Assembly (NCBI GenBank): GCA_023954135.1
Contig: JAMLIN010000008.1
Span: 62,001 to 126,000, forward strand
Source of the DNA: Burkholderiaceae bacterium
Lineage (GTDB): Bacteria; Pseudomonadota; Gammaproteobacteria; Burkholderiales; Burkholderiaceae_E
Length of the DNA stretch: 64,000 nucleotides
Direction: 5' to 3'
Numbering within the stretch: the first letter of the stretch is position 1; each line of letters begins with the position of its first letter. Positions 8,256 through 18,802 of this stretch are shown here, piece by piece. The notes beneath the pieces are model-generated. The model saw nothing but the letters and a program-made list of their open reading frames with translations, was not told where the DNA came from and did no database searches. Position numbers and translations under genes: made by a program.

Positions 8256-9686
8256 ATGAAGAGCAAGCTCAAGCAATTCGGTCTCATCGGCATCGGTACC
8301 TTCGCCGGTGTGCTGATCAGCGTTGGCATCAACGCGGTCGCGCAGCGGGACCAGGTCGCTGGGCTGCCCCTCGATGAGCTCAAGCAGTTCTCCGAGGTCT
8401 TCGGCGCCATCAAGTCCAACTACGTCGAGCCGGTTTCCGATCGCAAGCTGGTCACCGAGGCGATCAGCGGCATGCTGTCCGGCCTCGATCCGCATTCGGC
8501 CTATCTCGACGCCGACGCCTTCCGCGAGCTGCAGGTCGGCACCCAGGGCGAGTTCGGCGGCCTCGGCATCGAGGTCGGCACCGAGGACGGCTTCGTCAAG
8601 GTCGTCTCCCCGATCGAGGACACCCCCGCGGCGCGCGCCGGCGTCAAGGCGGGCGACCTGATCGTCAAGATCGACGCCACGCCCACCAAGGGCCTGTCGC
8701 TCAGCGAAGCGGTGAAGCTGATGCGCGGCAAGCCGAAGACCAAGATCGTCCTGACCATCTCGCGCAAGGGCGAAGCCAACCCGATCATCATCCCGATCGT
8801 GCGGGACATCATCCACGTGAAGTCGGTCAAGTCGAAGATGCTCGACGACGGCATCGGCTACGTGCGGGTAACCCAGTTCCAGGAACACACCGTCGAGAAC
8901 CTCGCGACCGCGCTGCGCAAGCTCGACGCCGAGGGCATGCGCAAGGGCATCGTGCTCGACCTGCGCAACGACCCCGGCGGCCTGCTCCACGGCGCCGTCG
9001 GCGTCTCCGCCGCCTTCCTGCCGCCGCGCGTCACCGTGGTCTCCACCGACGGGCGCACCGAGGATGCCAAGCGCAAGTATCTCGCGACGCCCGAGGACTA
9101 CCTGCGCGGCACGCGCGAGGACATTCTCGCCAACCTTCCCGCGGGCACCAAGAATCTGCCGATGGTCGTGCTGGTCAATGCGGGCTCCGCATCGGCATCC
9201 GAGATCGTCGCCGGCGCCCTGCAGGATCACGGACGCGCCGTGGTGCTCGGCACCCAGACCTTCGGCAAGGGCTCGGTGCAATCCATCCTGCCGCTCGACA
9301 GCAACACCGCGATCAAGCTGACCACAGCGCGCTACTACACGCCCAAGGGCCGCTCGATCCAGGCCCGCGGCATCGAACCCGACTTCGTCGTCGAGGAAAC
9401 ACCGGACGGCGACATCGCCCAGTTCCGTGTCCGCGAAGCCGACCTGAGCCGGCACCTGAGCAACGACCGCGACGGCGAAGGGAACGGGCAAGGCGACATC
9501 GTCGAGAAGATGGCCGCCGAAGCGGCAGCCGAAGCCGCCCGGGCGGCCCGCAAGCCGGTCGAGTTCGGCTCCGACGACGACTACCAGCTCAAGCAGGCGC
9601 TCAACCACATCAAGGGCCTGCCGGTCATGGTCGCCAAGGCCGCCGACAAGGAAGCCCAGCCGGCGGCGCCAGCCCGCAGCCAGTAA
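8256..9686 (+). CDS. ctpA: C-terminal processing peptidase (S41 family)
   Basis: A periplasmic tail-specific serine protease of 476 residues. The N-terminus is a signal or anchor sequence (MKSKLKQFGLIGIGTFAGVLISVGI). A PDZ domain occupies about residues 95-175 (GEFGGLGIEVGTEDGFVKVVSPIEDTPA). The S41 catalytic domain has the Ser nucleophile in NAGSASASEIVAGALQDHGRA near residue 315 and the general-base Lys in TFGKGSVQS near residue 338. The tail after about residue 400 is charged and Ala-rich. It is probably read with the downstream E1-like gene, 31 bp away. Its position after gpmA is standard in betaproteobacteria. Confidence 0.93.
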   Translation: MKSKLKQFGLIGIGTFAGVLISVGINAVAQRDQVAGLPLDELKQFSEVFGAIKSNYVEPVSDRKLVTEAISGMLSGLDPHSAYLDADAFRELQVGTQGEFGGLGIEVGTEDGFVKVVSPIEDTPAARAGVKAGDLIVKIDATPTKGLSLSEAVKLMRGKPKTKIVLTISRKGEANPIIIPIVRDIIHVKSVKSKMLDDGIGYVRVTQFQEHTVENLATALRKLDAEGMRKGIVLDLRNDPGGLLHGAVGVSAAFLPPRVTVVSTDGRTEDAKRKYLATPEDYLRGTREDILANLPAGTKNLPMVVLVNAGSASASEIVAGALQDHGRAVVLGTQTFGKGSVQSILPLDSNTAIKLTTARYYTPKGRSIQARGIEPDFVVEETPDGDIAQFRVREADLSRHLSNDRDGEGNGQGDIVEKMAAEAAAEAARAARKPVEFGSDDDYQLKQALNHIKGLPVMVAKAADKEAQPAAPARSQ

Positions 9687-9717
9687 GCCCGCAACCGGGC
9701 CCGGCGGCCGCGCCGCG

Positions 9718-10509
9718 ATGAACGACGAGCAACTCCTGCGCTACAGCAGGCACATCCTGCTCGAGGAAATCGGCATCGAAGCGCAGCAGCGCCTGCTCGA
9801 GTCCACCATCCTGATCGTCGGCGCCGGCGGCCTCGGCTCGCCGGCGGCCCTGTACCTGGCCGCCTCCGGTATCGGGCGGATCGTCATCGCCGACGGCGAC
9901 CACGTCGACGCGACCAACCTGCAGCGGCAGATCGCCCATCGCGGCAAGCGGATCGGCTGGCCCAAGGCCAGTTCGGCCAAGGTGGCGATGCACGGGATCA
10001 ACGACGACATCGAGGTCGTCGCCATCGACTCGCGCCTGGACGACGAGCAACTGGACGACTGGGCCGGGCGCAGCGCCGTCGTGCTCGACTGCACCGATGA
10101 TTTCGCCACCCGGCATGCGATCAACCGCGCCTGCGCAAGCCATGGCACGCCGCTGGTCAGCGGCTCGGCGATCCGCTTCGACGGCCAGGTGGCGGTGTTC
10201 GACCTGCGCGACCCCGACAGCGCGTGCTACCACTGCGTGTTCCCTGCCGACCAGCAGGTCGCCACGGTCGATTGCGCGACGATGGGCGTGTTCGCTCCGC
10301 TGACGGGGATCATCGGCACCCTGCAGGCGGCCGAGGCGCTCAAGCTGGCGGGCGGCTTCGGCGAGCCGGCCGCAGGACGGCTGCAGATGCTCGACGCGCT
10401 GCGGATGCGCTGGACCGACATCGGTCTGCGCAAGTCGCCTCACTGCCCGGTCTGTGGCGAGCGCCCCGCGATCAGCCGTGCAGGCCCGCTGCCGCCCGGC
10501 CTGTCGTAG
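9718..10509 (+). CDS. HesA/MoeB/ThiF family adenylyltransferase
   Basis: A 263-residue E1-like enzyme that would adenylate the C-terminal glycine of a ubiquitin-like sulfur carrier such as MoaD or ThiS. It has the nucleotide loop ILIVGAGGLGSPAALYLAASGIGRI, the DATNLQRQI arginine motif, the DCTDDFATR block and a catalytic-Cys region (TVDCATMGVFAPLTGIIG). Two zinc-binding pairs are present, CYHC and CPVC. No rhodanese domain is fused. MoeB and ThiF cannot be separated from this sequence alone. The 3' end overlaps the convergent GGDEF-EAL gene by 38 bp. Confidence 0.88.
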   Translation: MNDEQLLRYSRHILLEEIGIEAQQRLLESTILIVGAGGLGSPAALYLAASGIGRIVIADGDHVDATNLQRQIAHRGKRIGWPKASSAKVAMHGINDDIEVVAIDSRLDDEQLDDWAGRSAVVLDCTDDFATRHAINRACASHGTPLVSGSAIRFDGQVAVFDLRDPDSACYHCVFPADQQVATVDCATMGVFAPLTGIIGTLQAAEALKLAGGFGEPAAGRLQMLDALRMRWTDIGLRKSPHCPVCGERPAISRAGPLPPGLS

Positions 10510-12451
10510 CCTGCGCCGCCGCGATCGTCGGGCCCAGCATGGTTGCCGGCATCGGCCGGTGGAACAGGAAGCCCTGCATCTGGTGGCAGCCCAGGCCGAT
10601 CAGGACATCGCGCTGCATCTCGGTCTCGACACCTTCGGCGATCACCTCCGAGCCCATGCTCGCCGCGATCGCGATGATCGCCCGCACGATCGGGGCGTCG
10701 TCGCGACTGTCGACGATGTCGTTGACGAAGCTGCGGTCGATCTTGATGACGTCGATCGGGAATCGCCGCAGGTAGGCGAGCGACGAATGGCCGGTGCCGA
10801 AGTCGTCGAGCGACAGGCGCACGCCTAGCGCCTTGACCTTGCGCAGCAGGCTCGCGGTGCGGTCCGGGTCGCCCATCACCATGCTCTCGGTGATCTCGAG
10901 CTGGAGCAGTTCCGGCGCGAGCCCGGTGGCGGCGAGCAGCTCGCGCAGGTCGTTGACGAAATCCTCGCTCTCGAACTGCGCCGGCGAGACGTTGACCGAC
11001 ATGTAGATCGGGTCGGCGCCCGCGCGCCGCCACCTGACCAGCTGCCTGCAGGCCTTCTGCATGACGAGACGCCCGATCGGGCCGATCAGTCCCGCCTCCT
11101 CGGCGATCGGGATGAACCGGCCCGGCTCGACGATTCCGCGCTTCGGATGGGCCCAGCGCACCAGCGCCTCGATGCCGTCGATCCGGCCGCTGCTGGCGCC
11201 GATGATCGGCTGGAACGCCAGGACGAACTGGGCGCGCTCGATCGCATGCCGCAATTCGTTGACCATCTCGAGGCGCTCGAGGCTGCGGGCGTTGATCTCG
11301 GGCGTGTAGAAATGCACGCCATGACGACCGTTGGCCTTGCGGGCATACATCGCCGCGTCGGCGTTGCGCAGCAGTTCGCCGGTATCGGCGCCGTCGTCCG
11401 GGAACATCGCAACCCCGACGCTGCCCGAGAGCTGGGCCGACATCGAGCCGATCTGCAACGGCCGCTCGATCGCCTCGAGCATCTTGTGCGCGACCGCCGC
11501 GGCGTCGGCACGGCCGCCCACCCGGTCCACGAGCACGAGGAACTCGTCGCCACCGAAGCGCGACAGCATGTCCTCGTCCCGGTGCACTTCCGACAGGCGC
11601 GCCGCGATCTCGATCAGCACCTTGTCGCCGACGTCGTGGCCGAGGGAGTCGTTGATGACCTTGAATCCGTCGAGATCGATGAACAGCACCGCGAAGCGAT
11701 CGCCGCTCCCCCGGGCACGCTCGACGGCCCGATCGACGCGCTCGCGGAAACAGGCCCGGTTCGGCAGGCCGGTGAGCTCGTCGTGGTAGGCCAGGTGCTC
11801 GATGTGGGCCTGCGCGCGGTGCCGTTCGGAGACGTCGATGAAGGTGCCCCGCAGGCGCCCGATCCGGTAGTCGGGCCCGAGTTCGGACTCGATCCGACAC
11901 ATGAACCACCGGACTTCGCCGCCCACGGTTATCACCCGCAGTTCGTCACCCACTGACATCGGTCGGCGGATCGCCCGCCACAGCAGGCGCCGCACCCGCG
12001 GCCGATCATCCTCGAAGATCGCGCCGAGCAGGGCGGCGGGCCCGGTGTCGGCCGCGGGCGCATCGAGCTCGAGCAGGGCGGCAAGCTCGCGGGAGATCTC
12101 GAGGCGACGCAGCTGCGGCAGGTACTGCCAGTTGCCCATCGAGGCCAGGCGCTGGGTTTCGGCAAGCTCGGCCTGGCTCAGGGCAAGCTCGGCCGCGCGT
12201 TCGCGCACCGCCTCCTCGAGCTCGCCACGCTCGAGCTGCAGCTTGCGATAGAGCTCGGCGAGCTCGCGGCTCGAGCGCCGCTCGGCCATCTGCACGGTGA
12301 GCATGGCCTGGTCGGTCTCTGCATAGGTACGGCCCACCTGGTCGAGCAGCCGGCGCATCGCCGCCGCCTCGACCCGGCCATCCCCTTCGACCTCGATTCC
12401 CGCCCGGCGCAACTGCAGCGCCAGCAACGGATGCGCTGGCCTGCGCTTCAA
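10472..12451 (-). CDS. PAS-GGDEF-EAL cyclic-di-GMP signalling protein
   Basis: A 659-residue bifunctional-type c-di-GMP protein with no transmembrane segment. An N-terminal helical region with a coiled coil lies at about residues 30-100, and a PAS domain at about 105-210. In the diguanylate cyclase domain GGDEF is intact at 300-304, with an RxxD product-inhibition site (RDED, 291-294). In the phosphodiesterase domain EAL is at 428-430 and the DDFG loop at 549-552. All signature residues are present, so both activities are possible. I chose the TTG at 12449-12451 because GGTGGGGGA precedes it and the KRRPAHPLLALQLRR start resembles similar N-termini. The alternative upstream ATG would add 100 residues of low-likelihood sequence. 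Confidence 0.9.
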   Translation of the reverse strand: MKRRPAHPLLALQLRRAGIEVEGDGRVEAAAMRRLLDQVGRTYAETDQAMLTVQMAERRSSRELAELYRKLQLERGELEEAVRERAAELALSQAELAETQRLASMGNWQYLPQLRRLEISRELAALLELDAPAADTGPAALLGAIFEDDRPRVRRLLWRAIRRPMSVGDELRVITVGGEVRWFMCRIESELGPDYRIGRLRGTFIDVSERHRAQAHIEHLAYHDELTGLPNRACFRERVDRAVERARGSGDRFAVLFIDLDGFKVINDSLGHDVGDKVLIEIAARLSEVHRDEDMLSRFGGDEFLVLVDRVGGRADAAAVAHKMLEAIERPLQIGSMSAQLSGSVGVAMFPDDGADTGELLRNADAAMYARKANGRHGVHFYTPEINARSLERLEMVNELRHAIERAQFVLAFQPIIGASSGRIDGIEALVRWAHPKRGIVEPGRFIPIAEEAGLIGPIGRLVMQKACRQLVRWRRAGADPIYMSVNVSPAQFESEDFVNDLRELLAATGLAPELLQLEITESMVMGDPDRTASLLRKVKALGVRLSLDDFGTGHSSLAYLRRFPIDVIKIDRSFVNDIVDSRDDAPIVRAIIAIAASMGSEVIAEGVETEMQRDVLIGLGCHQMQGFLFHRPMPATMLGPTIAAAQATTGRAAAGLHG

Positions 12452-12852
12452 TCCCCCACCCCTTGGCGAACGGGCGGGGAGCCTGAAATACAACGAATCG
12501 TCATGATGCCCGGTGCTGCGCCTGTCCTGCTTGCCACACGATCTGTTCCGGATGCGACCCGACAGCATACACCCGCCGCCCGAAAGCGCCGAACGCCACG
12601 ATCCGCCAGCCGGAACATGCCCGGCCGCCAACCGCTCAAGGGTTCCAGGAGTTGATGTTGCATCGCCGCAAATCGGACAATTCCGCGATACGATACGTGC
12701 AGCGGAAAACGGAACCCGGTGAAGTATGCGGAATGTCACTGAAACTTCCACAGACGCAGACCAGAATCACCCCTGACTCCGCAGCAGCCGACCGATCGCT
12801 CGGGAAGCCGGACCGACCGACGCTGCGGGCCTCAATGCTGGGAAATCTGCGA
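12452..12852. other. 401-bp divergent intergenic region
   Basis: Lies between the TTG start of the GGDEF-EAL gene (leftward) and the small exported protein (rightward). Base composition from about 12640 to 12780 is less G+C-rich than the flanks. In-frame upstream Met codons for the small protein exist at 12733 and 12652, but the residues they add are not like a signal peptide. I see no clear sigma70 promoter or RNA gene here. Confidence 0.4.
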
Positions 12853-13119
12853 ATGATCAAGCTCTCGAAAACCGGTGCAGCCGCGATCCTGATGATGGCC
12901 GTCACCCTGGCGCCAGCCACTGCGAGCGAGCAGACCAGGAAGGAGGCGGAGCCGGTGAAGACGGTTGCCGTCGCCGCGTCCACGATGAACGTTGTGCATC
13001 GCAGCACGACGGTTGCCGATGTCGCTCAGCGCAACCCGAGTGATTCGAACGGTTGGGGCATGCTTGCCGCGGGCCTGTGCATCGGCCTGCTGATCATCTC
13101 CCGCCGACGCCACGGCTGA
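12853..13119 (+). CDS. small exported protein with a CTERM-like C-terminal tail
   Basis: An 88-residue protein of unknown function. It has a signal peptide (MIKLSKTGAAAILMMAVTLAPATA), a short Thr/Val-rich mature part of about 35 residues, then a C-terminal hydrophobic helix ending in Arg-rich sequence (WGMLAAGLCIGLLIISRRRHG). That tail has the tripartite shape of PEP-CTERM or GlyGly-CTERM sorting signals, but the Pro-Glu-Pro motif is missing; NPSDSNGW is in its place. The ATG at 12853 is preferred because GGGAAA lies 7 nt upstream and it begins the signal peptide directly. Its 3' end overlaps the convergent amidase by 26 bp. I do not recognise a named family. Confidence 0.55.
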   Translation: MIKLSKTGAAAILMMAVTLAPATASEQTRKEAEPVKTVAVAASTMNVVHRSTTVADVAQRNPSDSNGWGMLAAGLCIGLLIISRRRHG

Positions 13120-14563
13120 GGTCGGGCATCCGGCTTCCGGGCCAGCCCGTCGCCTCCTCGTAGACCCGCGCGGCACGCAGGACGTCCAGGTCGCGACGCG
13201 GCGCCCCGATGAGCTGCAAGCCCATCGCGCGGCCCCTGGCGTCGAAACCGGCCGGAACGCCGATCACCGGACAGCCGGCGAGCGTCGCGTAGATCACGAC
13301 CTCCATCCAGCGATGGTAGGTATCCATGGCCCGGCCGGAGACCGAATCGGGCCAGTGCTTGCGCACATCGAAGGCGAACACCTGCGCGCTCGGCATCGCC
13401 AGCAGGTCGAAACGCTCGAACAGGGCATTGAGCGCATCGAACAGGGCGGTCCGGACCACCGACGCGGAATAGACCTCGAGCGCCCCGGTCCGCATGGCGT
13501 TCTCGACTTCCCACCGGGCCTCGGGCTTGAGCAGCTCGCGGCGCGATGCATCGTTGTAATGCGCAGACAGCGAACCGCCGACGAGCAGGCTGCGCAGCCG
13601 CATCCACGCATCCCAGACCGCCTCGGGGGCCACGCCGAGCGTAGCCCGCCCGAGCGGCTCGACACGCGCGCCGCCGACCTCGAAGGCATCGAGGGCGGCC
13701 TCGCACAGCGGCAGGACCCCCTCTTCCATCGGCAGATAGCCGTCGAGATCGCCGAACCAGCCGACGCGGATCGGCCGGGAGGGCGGTGTCGGCGGCAGGT
13801 CGAAGCAGGCGCCCGGGGCATCGGGCGACAGGGGCGTGCGGGGATCGTGACCGGCCTGCACCGCGAACAGCTTCGCCACATCGGTGACCGTCCGGCCCAT
13901 AGGACCCTCGATGCCGAGTTGCTGGAAGAAGCGCTCGGGCGCCGGATACTTCGGGACGCGCCCCTGGCTCGGCCGGAACCCGAAGACGTTCGCATAGGCC
14001 GCGGGATTGCGCAGCGAGCCGCCCATGTCCGAGCCGTCGGCCACTGGCAGCATGCGCAGCGCGAGCGCCACCGCCGCGCCGCCGCTCGAGCCGCCCGCGC
14101 ACAGGCTCGTGTCCCAGGCATTGCGCGTGGCGCCGAACACCGGGTTGTAGGTCTGCGAACCGAGCCCGAACTCGGGCGTGTTGGTCTTGCCGATGAGGAT
14201 GGCGCCCGCCGCTCGCATGCGAGCGACCATCAGGCCGTCGACGGCGGGGATGTTGTCGCGCAGGATGGGCGAGCCCATGGTGGTGCGTATCCCGGCTACA
14301 TCGCTGAGATCCTTGACCGCCACCGGCAGCCCGTGCATCCAGCCGCTGCTCGCGCCGGCCGCCAGCGCGGCGTCATGGGCATCGGCCTCGGCGAGCAACG
14401 CCTGCGGGTCGCGCATCGAGACGATCGCGTTGACCTGCGGATTGATGCTTTCGATGCGCCGCAGGAAAGCGGTCATGAGCTCGCGGCAGGAGATCTCGCG
14501 CCGGTGGATCATGGCCGACAGGGTGTCGGCATCGAGCTCGCAGGGGTCGGGACTCGTGTTCAT
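13094..14563 (-). CDS. amidase (amidase signature family)
   Basis: A 489-residue amidase-signature hydrolase. The Ser-cisSer-Lys triad is visible: Lys in GLPVAVKDLSDVAGI, cis-Ser in AGGSSGGAAVALALR and the nucleophilic Ser following in SDMGGSLRNPAAYANV. C-terminal blocks such as AGCPVIGVPAGFDARGRAMGLQLIG are also typical. No GatB/GatC neighbours are present and the start is MNTSPDPCELDADTLSAMIHRREISC, so it is more likely a catabolic amidase than GatA. The substrate cannot be told. It is separated by 50 bp from slmA upstream and may be in the same transcript. Confidence 0.88.
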   Translation of the reverse strand: MNTSPDPCELDADTLSAMIHRREISCRELMTAFLRRIESINPQVNAIVSMRDPQALLAEADAHDAALAAGASSGWMHGLPVAVKDLSDVAGIRTTMGSPILRDNIPAVDGLMVARMRAAGAILIGKTNTPEFGLGSQTYNPVFGATRNAWDTSLCAGGSSGGAAVALALRMLPVADGSDMGGSLRNPAAYANVFGFRPSQGRVPKYPAPERFFQQLGIEGPMGRTVTDVAKLFAVQAGHDPRTPLSPDAPGACFDLPPTPPSRPIRVGWFGDLDGYLPMEEGVLPLCEAALDAFEVGGARVEPLGRATLGVAPEAVWDAWMRLRSLLVGGSLSAHYNDASRRELLKPEARWEVENAMRTGALEVYSASVVRTALFDALNALFERFDLLAMPSAQVFAFDVRKHWPDSVSGRAMDTYHRWMEVVIYATLAGCPVIGVPAGFDARGRAMGLQLIGAPRRDLDVLRAARVYEEATGWPGSRMPDLSRGVGGR

Positions 14564-14613
14564 TGCCTTGCGTCCCCGGCCGGCGGGCATGGGCACTGCC
14601 CGCGCAACGGCCT

Positions 14614-15222
14614 TCAGGTGATCAGCAGGACGATCTGCTGGTCGATGCCATCGGTGGGTCGCTGGCTGAAGCCCGTCTTGGCGAAGCGCAGCCAGCGGCC
14701 GATCACGTAGGACACGAAGAGGTTCGCGCGCGCGCCCGGATCCGTCTGCTCGGGCAGCTTGCCCTGGGCGATCGCGGTCCGGAAGCACTGCTTGATGGAG
14801 GTCTCGACGCGATCGACGATCTGGTTGATGCGAGCCTGCAGGCGATCGTCCTCGGTGACGAGGGCGTCGCCGATGAGGACCCGGGTCATGCCGGGGTTCT
14901 TTTCCGCGAAACCGAGCAGCATCACGAGAATGGCCCGCAACTGCTTGAAGGCGTCTTCCTCGTGCGAAGTGATCTGGTTGATCAGCATGAAGACCGAGCG
15001 TTCGATGAACTCGATCAGGCCTTCGAACATCTGGGCCTTGCTGGCGAAATGGCGATAGAGAGCGGCTTCGGAGACCTGCAGGCGGGCCGCGAGCGCGGCG
15101 GTGGTGACACGGTCGCCGTCGGGCTCCTGCAGCATGGTGGCGAGGGTCTGGAGAATCTGGACCTTGCGCTCGCCCGGTTTGGGCCTGATCGTTTTCGTGG
15201 CGGTGCTGGTCTCTTCGCTCAT
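14614..15222 (-). CDS. slmA: nucleoid occlusion factor SlmA (TetR-type)
   Basis: A DNA-binding FtsZ antagonist that blocks septation over the nucleoid. The 202-residue protein has a TetR helix-turn-helix near residues 35-58 (VTTAALAARLQVSEAALYRHFASKAQMFEGLI), followed by the SlmA-specific IEFIERSVFMLINQI and a C-terminal ligand-type domain. The gene overlaps the HAD nucleotidase stop by ATGA (15219-15222). The order argB-nucleotidase-slmA is a known betaproteobacterial arrangement, which supports SlmA over a general TetR regulator. Confidence 0.9.
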   Translation of the reverse strand: MSEETSTATKTIRPKPGERKVQILQTLATMLQEPDGDRVTTAALAARLQVSEAALYRHFASKAQMFEGLIEFIERSVFMLINQITSHEEDAFKQLRAILVMLLGFAEKNPGMTRVLIGDALVTEDDRLQARINQIVDRVETSIKQCFRTAIAQGKLPEQTDPGARANLFVSYVIGRWLRFAKTGFSQRPTDGIDQQIVLLIT

Positions 15223-15959
15223 GGTGTCTCTTGTACCGGGCGCAATGCCTCGCGGCGCAGCTGTGTAACAGATTGTACTTGAAGGTCGATCCGGCGACCG
15301 CGTCCGGCGCGCCGCGGCACCGGGCGCACCGCCTTGCGATGGCCGACGCCGGTGACCAGCACGGTACGGATTCCCACCGCTCGCGCGCTGTGCAGGTTGG
15401 CCGGCGTGTCGTCGAGCAGCACGCAGCGGGCCGCATCGGTGCGCAGCGTGGCGACGAGGCGCCGGAGCATCGCGCGCGAGGGCTTGGGCTGGATGCGGCC
15501 GGCGAAGCGCATCGATTCGATCGACACCACCCGCTCGATCAGCGGCGCGATGCCGAGGGCGGCGAGCACCGCTTCCGCGTAGGCCGCCGGCGCGTTGGTG
15601 AGCACGATGCGCCGGCCGGGCAGGCGCGCGAGCGCCGCGCGCAGGCGATCGTTGCGCCTGACCAGGCGCGGCATGTCGTCGAAGCGATGGGTCTCGCGCA
15701 GGAAATGCGCGGGATCGACGCCGTGATGCCGGACGAGGCCGAGCAGGGTCGCGCCATAGCGATGCCAGTAGTGGTCGCGCAGGGCATCGGCCTCGTCGGC
15801 CGGCAGCCCGAGCAGGTCGGCGACATAGCCGGTCATCGCCGCGTTGATTCGCGGGAACGCGTGCAGCGTGGCGTCGTGCAGCGTGTTGTCGAGATCGAGC
15901 AGCCAGACCCGATGCGAAGGCGAGCGCACCGGGCCGCGGCGCCCCCGCCGCCGGGTCAT
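15219..15959 (-). CDS. HAD-superfamily pyrimidine 5'-nucleotidase
   Basis: A 246-residue HAD hydrolase of the YjjG/Sdt1-like pyrimidine 5'-nucleotidase type. The nucleophile motif is VWLLDLDNTLHDA with Asp-x-Asp. Motif II is IVLTNAPAAYAEAVL, the motif III lysine lies in GRIQPKPSRAMLR, and the Asp pair is CVLLDDTPANLHSA. The N-terminus is Arg-rich and might begin a few residues later. It starts 16 bp after argB and overlaps slmA by 4 bases. Confidence 0.88.
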   Translation of the reverse strand: MTRRRGRRGPVRSPSHRVWLLDLDNTLHDATLHAFPRINAAMTGYVADLLGLPADEADALRDHYWHRYGATLLGLVRHHGVDPAHFLRETHRFDDMPRLVRRNDRLRAALARLPGRRIVLTNAPAAYAEAVLAALGIAPLIERVVSIESMRFAGRIQPKPSRAMLRRLVATLRTDAARCVLLDDTPANLHSARAVGIRTVLVTGVGHRKAVRPVPRRAGRGRRIDLQVQSVTQLRREALRPVQETP

Positions 15960-15975
15960 GGGATCGTTCGGATGC

Positions 15976-17409
<1,434 letters not shown>

Positions 17410-18801
17410 ATGGCAGTACCCAGCGTCTCGACACAAGGCGTCCGGCAAGGAGCGCCCACCCTCATCGGGTTCGCGAAATCGCTCGTCGATCCGCTCCTGA
17501 TCCTCCTGATGCTGGGCCTCTCGACCATCGGCCATGGCTATCCGATCCGTGGCGCCGAGGTGGTGCTCGGCCTCATCACCTTCTCCCTGACCTATCCGGG
17601 AACCATTCCGTTCCGTCATCGCAAGCTCGGCCTGCTGCGCGAGATCGCCGGCAGCTGGGGCATGGTCGTGGCTCTGCTGATGGGCATCGGCTATGCGACC
17701 GGCTTCATCAGCGCCTTCGAGACCAGGGTCCTGGTCGGCTGGATGATCGCCACCCCGGCGGTGCTGTTCCTGGTGCACTGGTCCTCGCCGTATTTCGTCC
17801 CCAAGGTGCTGGCCCTGCAGCACTCGCAGATCGCGATCGTCATCGGCGCCAATGCGTCGGGCCGGCGCCTGGCCCGGGTGTTCAATACCGACCCCTTCGG
17901 TACCACCCGGGTGATCGCCTTCTTCGACGACCGTGAATCCCAGCGCCTGGGCGAGGTCAGCGAAGCGCCGATCGCCGGGCGCGTCGCCGAGGTCGCCAAC
18001 TTCGTGCGATCCAACGGGGTGCACCAGATCTACGTCGCCCTGCCGATGGCCTCGCAGCCGCGCATCCTCAAGCTGCTCGACGACCTGCGCGATACCACCG
18101 CCTCCATCTACTTCGTGCCCGACATCTTCATGTACGACCTCATCCAGGCACGGGTGGATGCGGTCGGCGGAATCCCGATCGTCGCGGTATGCGAGTCGCC
18201 TTTCCATGGCACCGTGGGCCTGACCAAGCGGCTGTCGGACCTGTTCATCGCGACCACCGCCATCATCCTGACCGCGCCGGTCATGCTGGCCATCGCCATC
18301 GCCATCAAGATCGCCATGCCCGGGCCGGTGCTCTTCAAGCAACGCCGCTACGGCCTGGACGGGCGCGAGATCACCGTCTGGAAGTTCCGCTCCATGAAGG
18401 TCGCCGAGGACGGCGCCAACGTGCGGCAGGCCACCAAGGACGACGACCGCATCACGCCCCTGGGCAGGTTCCTGCGGCGAACCTCGCTCGACGAGCTGCC
18501 CCAGTTCTTCAACGTCCTCCAGGGCCGCATGAGCGTGGTCGGCCCGAGACCGCACGCGGTCTCGCACAACGAGCTGTTTCGCAAGGTGATCAAGGGGTAC
18601 ATGGTCCGCCACAAGGTCAAGCCCGGCATCACCGGCTGGGCCCAGATCAACGGCGCGCGCGGCGAGACCGCGCAGCTCGAGGACATGGAGCGGCGCATCC
18701 GCTACGACCTCGAGTACCTGCGCCAGTGGTCGCTGCGCCTCGATCTCTACATCATCTGGCGCACGATCCGGCTGGTCTTCAAGGATCCCCAGGCTTACTA
18801 A
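17410..18801 (+). CDS. undecaprenyl-phosphate hexose phosphotransferase (WcaJ-like)
   Basis: A polyisoprenyl-phosphate hexose-1-phosphate transferase that would start exopolysaccharide repeat assembly on undecaprenyl phosphate. The 463-residue protein has four to five N-terminal membrane segments (about residues 18-135), a CoA-binding-like Rossmann domain (IAIVIGANASGRRLARVF), a further hydrophobic segment near 280-300, and the catalytic bacterial sugar transferase domain. That domain includes VLFKQRRYGLDGREITVWKFRSMK and the DE motif in RTSLDELPQFFNVLQGRMSVVGPRPHA. The C-terminus is KPGITGWAQINGARGET. It is alone: no glycosyltransferase, Wza/Wzc or exosortase gene adjoins it. Glucose versus galactose specificity is not determinable. 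Confidence 0.92.
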   Translation: MAVPSVSTQGVRQGAPTLIGFAKSLVDPLLILLMLGLSTIGHGYPIRGAEVVLGLITFSLTYPGTIPFRHRKLGLLREIAGSWGMVVALLMGIGYATGFISAFETRVLVGWMIATPAVLFLVHWSSPYFVPKVLALQHSQIAIVIGANASGRRLARVFNTDPFGTTRVIAFFDDRESQRLGEVSEAPIAGRVAEVANFVRSNGVHQIYVALPMASQPRILKLLDDLRDTTASIYFVPDIFMYDLIQARVDAVGGIPIVAVCESPFHGTVGLTKRLSDLFIATTAIILTAPVMLAIAIAIKIAMPGPVLFKQRRYGLDGREITVWKFRSMKVAEDGANVRQATKDDDRITPLGRFLRRTSLDELPQFFNVLQGRMSVVGPRPHAVSHNELFRKVIKGYMVRHKVKPGITGWAQINGARGETAQLEDMERRIRYDLEYLRQWSLRLDLYIIWRTIRLVFKDPQAY

Positions 18802-18802
18802 A

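Noticed and set aside
10472-12751. Longer GGDEF-EAL product beginning at 12751
   Set aside because: The extra 100 residues are Arg/Pro/Ser-rich and run into the divergent small-protein region; the TTG with GGTGGGGGA before it is more credible.
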